Of a DNA stretch of 20,054 nt, positions 15,460 to 20,054 are shown piece after piece. Each line of letters starts with the position of its first letter. Positions within the stretch are counted from its first letter, which is position 1. This DNA comes from a virus. The position numbers and the translations under genes were made by a program. The stretch is from positions 1 to 20,054 of IMG/VR virus record IMGVR_UViG_3300046467_001312; one strand, given 5' to 3'. Under the pieces are notes generated by a model. It was not told where the DNA came from. It ran no database searches and saw nothing but the letters and a program-made list of their open reading frames with translations.

Positions 15460-15488
15460 ATTATACCATATTTTATTCGGGTTGAAAA
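15460..15488 (-). promoter_or_regulatory. Promoter P5, sigma70-type, leaderless arrangement
   Basis: TTTTCA (15488-15483), 17-base spacer, TATAAT (15465-15460) with extended -10 TGG. It diverges from the other four in the spacer but keeps ATGGTATAAT. Seven bases (ATACATT) lie between the -10 and ATG at 15452. The -35 box is inside the end of the nuclease gene. Confidence 0.8.
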
Positions 15489-15910
15489 CCCCTCATTGCT
15501 AGCCTTTGTCTATTAGCTATATGTCCTTCCTGGATATCATCTTTTGATTGGCCATAATAAGCTACGGCATGATTTTCTTTAACTAAGAGTTGATTGACAT
15601 TAATTTCTTTTATTTCTGTTTTTACATTACTTTTGATATAGAATTCTCCAAGAATTCTGCCATATTTATCTGGCTTTGAAGTAACTAGTTTATATTTCTT
15701 TCCTACTATTAGATAGGATTCAAGAAAAGCAGATGCTAATTTTCCATAGTACTTTTCAATTAGATCTCTCGTTCTTTTTTCTGGTGTATCTATTCCTAAT
15801 AATCTTATTCTTTTTTTATTAGAAGTAAGACCAAATCCTAAATCTATATCGACATCGACCGTGTCTCCGTCTACTATTCTTAGGATTTTTGCCTTGTATA
15901 CTCTTTCCAT
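15473..15910 (-). CDS. Staphylococcal-nuclease-fold (thermonuclease-like) protein
   Basis: A 145-residue SNase-fold nuclease. Key residues of the staphylococcal enzyme are present: VDGDT (D14, D16), IRLLGIDTPE with R36, D41, T42 and E44, and DKYGRILGE with R85. It should cleave DNA or RNA with calcium. No signal peptide is visible, so it probably acts inside the cell, for example in host-DNA breakdown. It starts at the last base of the upstream acidic-protein gene (TAATG). Confidence 0.9.
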   Translation of the reverse strand: MERVYKAKILRIVDGDTVDVDIDLGFGLTSNKKRIRLLGIDTPEKRTRDLIEKYYGKLASAFLESYLIVGKKYKLVTSKPDKYGRILGEFYIKSNVKTEIKEINVNQLLVKENHAVAYYGQSKDDIQEGHIANRQRLAMRGFQPE

Positions 15911-16278
15911 TATTCTTCCTCTTTATTTTCCCATATTGTGTCCTGTCTCCATTCGTTATCAGGACCTTTTAAAACTTTTTCTTTTATAGAACCAGACTCT
16001 ATTACATCTGATTCAAATGCGCCACTATAATCCATATCTTTTTCTAGATGACGATATTCATCTACAATTACACTTGCATCTTCTAGATCATCACCCTCAA
16101 TACCTATCATTATTTTGTCAACGGCTTTTACAGCATCAGTTATTTTTTTAGCAGCTTCAATATCATCGGACTCATCGTATTCTGTAGGATGTACTGGACC
16201 ACCTTCATCTACCATATTAAGAATAGGTTCTAATTCATCCATTAATTGTTCTGATACTGATTTTTTTTCTTCTGTCAT
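15910..16278 (-). CDS. Acidic protein of unknown function
   Basis: A 122-residue, strongly acidic, soluble protein with roughly twice as many Asp/Glu as Lys/Arg. It contains a helical stretch (DDIEAAKKITDAVKAVDKI) and a polar C-terminus. No motif is recognised. A DNA-mimic or partner of the adjacent nuclease is imaginable but unsupported. It begins six bases after the hydrolase stop, and a TATAAATA in that stop region lies very near its ATG. Confidence 0.7.
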   Translation of the reverse strand: MTEEKKSVSEQLMDELEPILNMVDEGGPVHPTEYDESDDIEAAKKITDAVKAVDKIMIGIEGDDLEDASVIVDEYRHLEKDMDYSGAFESDVIESGSIKEKVLKGPDNEWRQDTIWENKEEE

Positions 16279-16283
16279 ATAAT

Positions 16284-16820
16284 CTATTTATAAAAGATAT
16301 GTGTTTCTATTTGGACTAATCTTTCCAGATGATCAGACCAATAAGGATTACTATAATCCGCATGATAATATAATGCTCCATCTGTTAAATCTATTGTAGA
16401 ACCTAAAGCAAGTTCTGCTATTTCTAGTGATTCTATCCATGTGACAGAATCTTTTGGATCATCTGGCTTTCCATCACAATACCAAGAGAATTGACATTGG
16501 CCTCTAACAGGTATTAATTCACCAGTTAGCCACGAGAGTTTATATCTTTTAGTTTGATAAACAACGTCACAAACATTGTCGGGAAATTGTTTACTCATTA
16601 CTCTATTAAGAACTACATTAGCTACTGCTAATTTACCAGAGAAGGGTTGATTGCCAGCTTCAAAATAAATATTTTGAGCTAAACAATGTCTATCTTGAGA
16701 GAAAAATAACCAATCACTTGCTGGTGTATTTGGAAGAGCAACTACTTTAGTAGCTACTAATATTAATGCTACTGCTATTAATACTCCAAATGTATAATCT
16801 AATTTTCCTAATTTTCTCAT
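16284..16820 (-). CDS. SleB/CwlJ-type cell-wall hydrolase, secreted or membrane-anchored
   Basis: A 178-residue peptidoglycan hydrolase of the Hydrolase_2 (SleB) type. The catalytic domain shows CLAQNIYFEAGNQ with E54, LAVANVVLNRV, and QCQFSWYCDG. An N-terminal hydrophobic segment at about 9-28 ending near VVALP looks like a signal peptide or signal anchor, so export by the host Sec system is likely, as for SAR-type endolysins. ATG 16820 is preferred over 16826 because it forms an ATGA overlap with the upstream 39-residue gene. Probable role: lysis. Confidence 0.88.
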   Translation of the reverse strand: MRKLGKLDYTFGVLIAVALILVATKVVALPNTPASDWLFFSQDRHCLAQNIYFEAGNQPFSGKLAVANVVLNRVMSKQFPDNVCDVVYQTKRYKLSWLTGELIPVRGQCQFSWYCDGKPDDPKDSVTWIESLEIAELALGSTIDLTDGALYYHADYSNPYWSDHLERLVQIETHIFYK

Positions 16821-16936
16821 ATGCATAAATCCATATTACAAATACATGAATTACAAATGGGGTTTTGGGGTGGTTTTTCTGGTGCGGGAACTATTGATAC
16901 TAAAAGTATTGTTATTGTTATTATTATATATTTCAT
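16817..16936 (-). CDS. 39-residue secreted Cys-rich peptide coupled to the hydrolase
   Basis: This tiny frame starts with a TAATG overlap on the upstream gene and ends with ATGA on the hydrolase start, a placement unlikely by chance. A hydrophobic segment (MKYIIITITILLVSIVPAPE) is followed by a short Pro-rich stretch and four cysteines spaced C-x2-C-x-C-x4-C. It looks like a signal peptide or short membrane anchor with a small disulphide-rich exported tail. A holin, spanin or lysis accessory is the natural guess from context. Confidence 0.6.
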   Translation of the reverse strand: MKYIIITITILLVSIVPAPEKPPQNPICNSCICNMDLCI

Positions 16937-17205
16937 TACCATTTCTCTATTGGGACTTTAAAAGGATCATCATAATCATGTGGTTTAGATATATTCAATA
17001 TCGCCGGTCTTCTTTCAGCACCAACCCATGTAAAATGATGGCATACCATTATTGGATCCGGATTAGTGTACCAATGTAAAATTTCTTTCTCATATCCTAA
17101 TATTCCATTCTCACAATAAAGTTCTATTTGACCCTCTGAAGGACCAACAAGATATTCTATGTGGCCATTGACATCTTTGCATGATGCGTATATAAATGTA
17201 TTCAT
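16936..17205 (-). CDS. Unknown 89-residue protein
   Basis: A compact soluble protein beginning MNTFIYASCKDVNGHIEYLV, with several Cys, His and Trp residues (C28-ish, VCHHFTW) and a basic-aromatic tail. No family is recognised. It starts within the end of the upstream membrane-protein gene (4-base overlap) and its stop overlaps the start of the 39-residue peptide gene. Confidence 0.7.
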   Translation of the reverse strand: MNTFIYASCKDVNGHIEYLVGPSEGQIELYCENGILGYEKEILHWYTNPDPIMVCHHFTWVGAERRPAILNISKPHDYDDPFKVPIEKW

Positions 17206-17426
17206 TTGTTAGACTCCATTGTCATAGCTTTGAGGTCGGCTACAGATAGTATTCTTTTTCCTTCTTCAATATCATCAGATTCTTCTTCGATTAGGTTATC
17301 ATAATGATCATGTGTCCCTGCTCTATATCGAGCTTTTTTCTCTGAGACCATAACACTAGTTTCCCATGCAAACCAACCTGCAATTATAGTAATGAATATG
17401 ATAAACAATATATTTAATATTTCCAT
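17202..17426 (-). CDS. Small single-span membrane protein with cytoplasmic tail
   Basis: A 74-residue protein with an N-terminal hydrophobic span at 3-22 (ILNILFIIFITIIAGWFAW), then a basic stretch and an acidic tail with IEEESDDIEEGKRI. N-out, C-in topology is likely. A similar type is recalled in marine T4-like phages, function unknown. It starts on the last base of the oxygenase stop (TAATG). Confidence 0.7.
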   Translation of the reverse strand: MEILNILFIIFITIIAGWFAWETSVMVSEKKARYRAGTHDHYDNLIEEESDDIEEGKRILSVADLKAMTMESNK

Positions 17427-17929
17427 TATACATTTCCTTCTATAAAATTAAAATTAAAAACTATTCTTTTAGCAACATCAGTTTGACCGATTGCCCTATG
17501 ACGAGTATTTGTAGGAAATACTATTAATCTATTTATTACAGAATCAATTCTATCACCATCTTCAAATTCGGTAGCTCCATTGTTCGTATTCAAATAAAAA
17601 ATAGCAGTTGTTAATTTTTTTGTATCTTCATAACTAAAATCACAATCTGTATGAAAATCTGATACACTTGGGGTTTCTTTTCTAAGTAATAAATTAACAT
17701 TTAATCTACATAGAGTAATATACTTTATATAACCCTTAAAAATTTGGATTATAGGATTATATAAATCTGATTTGGGTACATCTTCATCATATAATATATG
17801 TGAAAGCCAACCACCATCATCTGCATCTATAACTTGTTCTTCGTTTAAATACCACGGAAAATCATTATAGATAAAATTCTCTAATTCAGTCAAATCTTTC
17901 TTAGTTAAGAAATTATCCTTTATTTCCAT
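17426..17929 (-). CDS. 2-oxoglutarate/Fe(II)-dependent dioxygenase
   Basis: A 167-residue double-stranded beta-helix oxygenase. The iron site is H93-x-D95 (FHTDCDF) with distal H144 (TRHRAIG), and R155 would bind 2-oxoglutarate. Such enzymes are frequent in T4-like marine phages; the substrate (protein, nucleic acid or small molecule) is not determinable here. The start forms a TAATG overlap with the primase-like gene. Confidence 0.85.
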   Translation of the reverse strand: MEIKDNFLTKKDLTELENFIYNDFPWYLNEEQVIDADDGGWLSHILYDEDVPKSDLYNPIIQIFKGYIKYITLCRLNVNLLLRKETPSVSDFHTDCDFSYEDTKKLTTAIFYLNTNNGATEFEDGDRIDSVINRLIVFPTNTRHRAIGQTDVAKRIVFNFNFIEGNV

Positions 17930-18855
17930 TATATGTTTTTCCTAAATACAAATTCAATTGCTCTATCTGCTTCTTTACTAATTGGTCTTTTTTCATACCA
18001 GTTACCAGTATCAGCATCTAGATCTCTTATTAAAAATTCTATTTCTTTTGAAGTAATAGGATATCCTTTACTTATAGCATTACCTGCAATAGATACCATT
18101 AATTGATACATTGCATAATACCAACCTTCATTTAAGGCTTTATATTCTTGTATTCTTTTTTGATTAACAAATGGACAATCTGCATATCCTGTCCAATTGA
18201 TATTTGTATTATTTAATTGAGCTTTTTTATGATCCATCAATCCCTGTTTAATGGCAGCTGGAAGACGATCGTAAAAGCTTTCAGCTGGTAGGGCGTATTT
18301 GTGACGTACCATGAGGTCATCTGGGTCCATAACTTCTCCATGATGGGAGAAGATGAAGTTGAAACTGTTTCTGTACTGAGATGGTACGTAATACATTCTT
18401 GAAAGGTCTTTTGTTTGGGCATCTGCGATACCTCCTATTTCTTTATTTAAAGCATACCAAAAATGCTTAATATTATCTTTTTCTACCCACTTGGTTAATG
18501 GGAATACTAATCTAAATTTTGGATGCTCTACACTAGAGCTCGCTGTGCTATAACATATGTATTTGTATTGTTGATACTTTGCTTCTATCTCTTTCATATC
18601 GCCAGAGAAATTATCAACATCAATAATACCAAAGCCACCCCAGGCAGTAACGTTATCATTCGCGCGTCTAGAATCCTCAGAATAAACTGCTGGACTAATA
18701 AGAGGAGCTGCTGATTTTGTTTGATATTTATCTCCTTCAGCTAGACGATATAGAACCTGTTCGAATTCCTCGAAAGATTCATAGTCCATCCTTTTTACAG
18801 TTGAGCTATCGTAAACGTTATCAAATATTGTCAGGGAGATTTCCATAGTTTCCAT
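17929..18855 (-). CDS. AEP-primase-like protein
   Basis: A 308-residue protein with a pattern matching archaeo-eukaryotic primase-type domains. D79-x-D81 lies in GIIDVDNF, H111 in SSSVEHPKFRLVFPL, and D150 in KDLSRMYYVPSQYRN. The C-terminal part (200-308) is helical with PITSKEIEFLIRDLD, like a PriCT-type tail. If active it would synthesise primers or short DNA, alongside the gp41 helicase. Overlap with the MazG gene is 35 bases. No homologue was searched; a DNA-binding but catalytically inactive relative is possible. Confidence 0.6.
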   Translation of the reverse strand: METMEISLTIFDNVYDSSTVKRMDYESFEEFEQVLYRLAEGDKYQTKSAAPLISPAVYSEDSRRANDNVTAWGGFGIIDVDNFSGDMKEIEAKYQQYKYICYSTASSSVEHPKFRLVFPLTKWVEKDNIKHFWYALNKEIGGIADAQTKDLSRMYYVPSQYRNSFNFIFSHHGEVMDPDDLMVRHKYALPAESFYDRLPAAIKQGLMDHKKAQLNNTNINWTGYADCPFVNQKRIQEYKALNEGWYYAMYQLMVSIAGNAISKGYPITSKEIEFLIRDLDADTGNWYEKRPISKEADRAIEFVFRKNI

Positions 18856-19231
18856 TATGTGAAGGATTTTCCCATCCTTCGGGTTTCATTAAGTCTGGTA
18901 ATCCTAAAGGATTAGGTCTTTCAGGTTTAGTACCAACTTCTTTTGCCATATTAGCTTTGTGAACTACATCCCAGGCTTTTTCTACATCTACTCCAAATGC
19001 GAGTAGTGTACCTATTGCAATAACACATATATCAATATGACCATCAATTAATTCTTCTGGGTCCGCGCTGACCCACGCGTCGTTTGTTTCTTCATATTCT
19101 TCTTTTAAGAAATTCATTCTAAATCGTAAGAATTCAAAAAGTAAACCTTTATTGGCAGGATCTTGCATCCAATCTTGAATGCCGAATTTCTCCTGCATAT
19201 CTCTTATATCTTGTGGCCAATTGTTATACAT
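18821..19231 (-). CDS. mazG: MazG-like nucleotide pyrophosphohydrolase
   Basis: A 136-residue helical NTP pyrophosphohydrolase. LKEEYEE (42-48) and EELID (59-63) with D67 supply the metal-binding acidic residues. The tail AKEVGTKPER and KPEGWENP resembles the ending of phosphoribosyl-ATP-diphosphatase-like phage proteins. It may remove non-canonical dNTPs or ppGpp-like nucleotides. It overlaps the stop of the Sm-like gene by one base. A GC-rich patch lies at 19062-19081. Confidence 0.85.
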   Translation of the reverse strand: MYNNWPQDIRDMQEKFGIQDWMQDPANKGLLFEFLRFRMNFLKEEYEETNDAWVSADPEELIDGHIDICVIAIGTLLAFGVDVEKAWDVVHKANMAKEVGTKPERPNPLGLPDLMKPEGWENPSHNGNYGNLPDNI

Positions 19232-19530
19232 TAAATTATAACTCCACCTGGTGGTGTTACAATACCGCTTCTTGCTGATTTAAATTGATCTATTAAACTT
19301 TCAATTGGATCAATTATAAACATTATATCTTCTTTTCTTAGAACTAATCCATCTTTGGCTCTAGTGTAAGGCATCCAAGGCATAAAGCCTAATTTACCTT
19401 GACCCGCTGGAATCATTATAATAGCATCATATACCATGACCGTATTATTAAGTTCGTGACTAATTTCCGCTATTATTTCTTCACCAGATGTTAATCTAAT
19501 TAATTTTATTTGTTTTTTATTTTTACTCAT
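19231..19530 (-). CDS. Sm-like (LSm/Hfq-fold) phage protein
   Basis: A 99-residue protein with an Sm-type strand pattern (IKLIRLTSGEEIIAEI, then NNTVMVYDAIIMI) and a polar tail ending SGIVTPPGGVII. Sm-like proteins of this sort occur beside DNA polymerase in T4-like marine phages; RNA binding is likely but unproven. ATG 19530 is chosen because GAGGA precedes it and promoter P4 lies upstream; the open frame to 19599 would run through the promoter. Confidence 0.8.
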   Translation of the reverse strand: MSKNKKQIKLIRLTSGEEIIAEISHELNNTVMVYDAIIMIPAGQGKLGFMPWMPYTRAKDGLVLRKEDIMFIIDPIESLIDQFKSARSGIVTPPGGVII

Positions 19531-19539
19531 ATGTCCTCT

Positions 19540-19568
19540 ATTATACCATACTTTTCTGCGTTTGTAAA
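19540..19568 (-). promoter_or_regulatory. Promoter P4, sigma70-type, repeated family
   Basis: TTTACA (19568-19563), 17-base spacer, TATAAT (19545-19540), extended -10 TGG. It lies between the polymerase stop and the Sm-like gene and gives a short leader that includes the GAGGA ribosome site. Confidence 0.9.
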
Positions 19569-19591
19569 CCCCTTTATCATCAAAATGTTTT

Positions 19592-20054
19592 CTAACCAAA
19601 GAATTCTTCCAATGTACTTATTTCTATAGCTGACCATCCTACCGCAGATAAGATAGGATCAACTGCATCAAGGAAAGATTTTTTGAATTGTAATTCATAA
19701 TCTATGTATTTGTGTAGTCCAAATTCTTTTGGTAAATAGTCTGGAAATGCAATTACATTTTCTTTGATGGGATTGGGGACACGAAGATATAAGAATTTAA
19801 CTTTATCTCCATTTCTAAGATTAGGATATTGTGTTAATCCTAAATCTTTTCTTTTTAAATTATAAAGAAGAGCACCACGAACATGTATCGGAGTACCTTT
19901 TTTATAAATAATTTGATTGTCAAAAAACCCAGTTATATTATTAGCTCCCCTAGGGAAAGCAATTTGATCTGGTCTAAGAGTAAAGAAATGTTCTTTGAAT
20001 CGATTTATGGTTTCTTGTACCTCTTTCTCGTCTTTTGATATGATAACTTTAAAG
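19592..20054 (-). CDS. 43: DNA polymerase gp43-type, C-terminus (partial)
   Basis: The last 153 residues of a family B phage DNA polymerase; the start lies outside the window. The thumb segment KKGTPIHVRGALLYN resembles RB69 and T4 gp43, and the protein ends STLEEFFG, matching the clamp-binding ending of RB69 polymerase (LDFLFG). A C-terminal peptide like this binds the sliding clamp. It places the adjacent genes in the replication region. Confidence 0.93.
   Translation of the reverse strand, partial: FKVIISKDEKEVQETINRFKEHFFTLRPDQIAFPRGANNITGFFDNQIIYKKGTPIHVRGALLYNLKRKDLGLTQYPNLRNGDKVKFLYLRVPNPIKENVIAFPDYLPKEFGLHKYIDYELQFKKSFLDAVDPILSAVGWSAIEISTLEEFFG

Noticed and set aside
2085-16290. Further TATAAATA late-promoter matches on the minus strand near 2090, 3900, 8217 and 16283
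   Set aside because: The first three lie within coding sequence away from gene starts. The fourth is formed by the last codons of the hydrolase (Tyr-Lys-stop) and is too close to the next ATG. All are likely chance in AT-rich DNA.
427-19081. Plus-strand frames of 60-124 codons throughout
   Set aside because: All lie opposite clear minus-strand genes, with no ribosome sites, promoters or recognisable products.
19531-19599. N-terminal extension of the Sm-like gene to 19599
   Set aside because: The extension translates promoter P4; the GAGGA site supports ATG 19530.
1-20054. CRISPR arrays, tRNA genes, insertion sequences, attachment sites
   Set aside because: No regularly spaced repeats, cloverleaf, transposase or terminal repeats were seen by eye; a covariance-model scan was not possible.

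Overview
The window is about one third G+C, and every convincing gene lies on the minus strand. The genes are tightly packed, with many ATGA or TAATG stop/start overlaps. It reads as part of a T4-like (Tevenvirinae-related) myovirus genome. The anchors are the C-terminus of a gp43-type DNA polymerase, a UvsX recombinase, a gp41-type helicase, an ATP-dependent DNA ligase and a T4 Pnkp-like phosphatase. The low GC, the bS21 ribosomal protein, the SleB-type hydrolase and the small membrane proteins suggest a marine phage, possibly of a SAR11-like or other AT-rich alphaproteobacterial host. The host assignment is inference.

In the direction of transcription (right to left): the polymerase end (20054-19592) is followed by promoter P4 and an operon with an Sm-like protein, a MazG-like pyrophosphohydrolase, an AEP-primase-like protein, a 2OG-Fe(II) oxygenase, two small unknowns, a 39-residue secreted peptide coupled to a SleB-type wall hydrolase, an acidic protein and a Staphylococcus-nuclease-fold protein. 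Promoter P5 then drives a PD-(D/E)xK-like protein plus a DNA methyltransferase, which looks like a restriction-modification pair. Promoter P3 drives a nucleotide block: DUF1599-like protein, thymidylate-synthase-fold protein, glutamine-amidotransferase/asparagine-synthetase-like protein, dCMP deaminase and a membrane protein. Promoter P2 drives bS21, uvsX, a small conserved gene, the gp41 helicase and a small membrane protein, ending at an intrinsic terminator (about 7549-7575). Promoter P1 drives two unknown genes, a GC-rich non-coding gap, the HAD 3'-phosphatase, the DNA ligase and two small genes.

The left end (4790 to 1) differs in kind. Six consecutive genes begin with a short peptide resembling the T4 capsid-targeting sequence (T4 internal proteins begin MKTYQEFIAE and are cut by the gp21 protease after an (L/I)xE motif). 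A T4-late-promoter-like CATAAATA precedes the set. They include an HxGH-type nucleotidyltransferase, a ligase-superfamily-like protein, a very basic protein and a large possible nuclease. The simplest reading is a late cassette of proteins packaged in the head and delivered with the DNA. This is the most interesting hypothesis in the window.

Five copies of one promoter block (TTTACA or TTTTCA, 17-base spacer, extended -10 TGGTATAAT) punctuate the replication and metabolism region. Two of them lie so close to the ATG that their mRNAs should be nearly leaderless.
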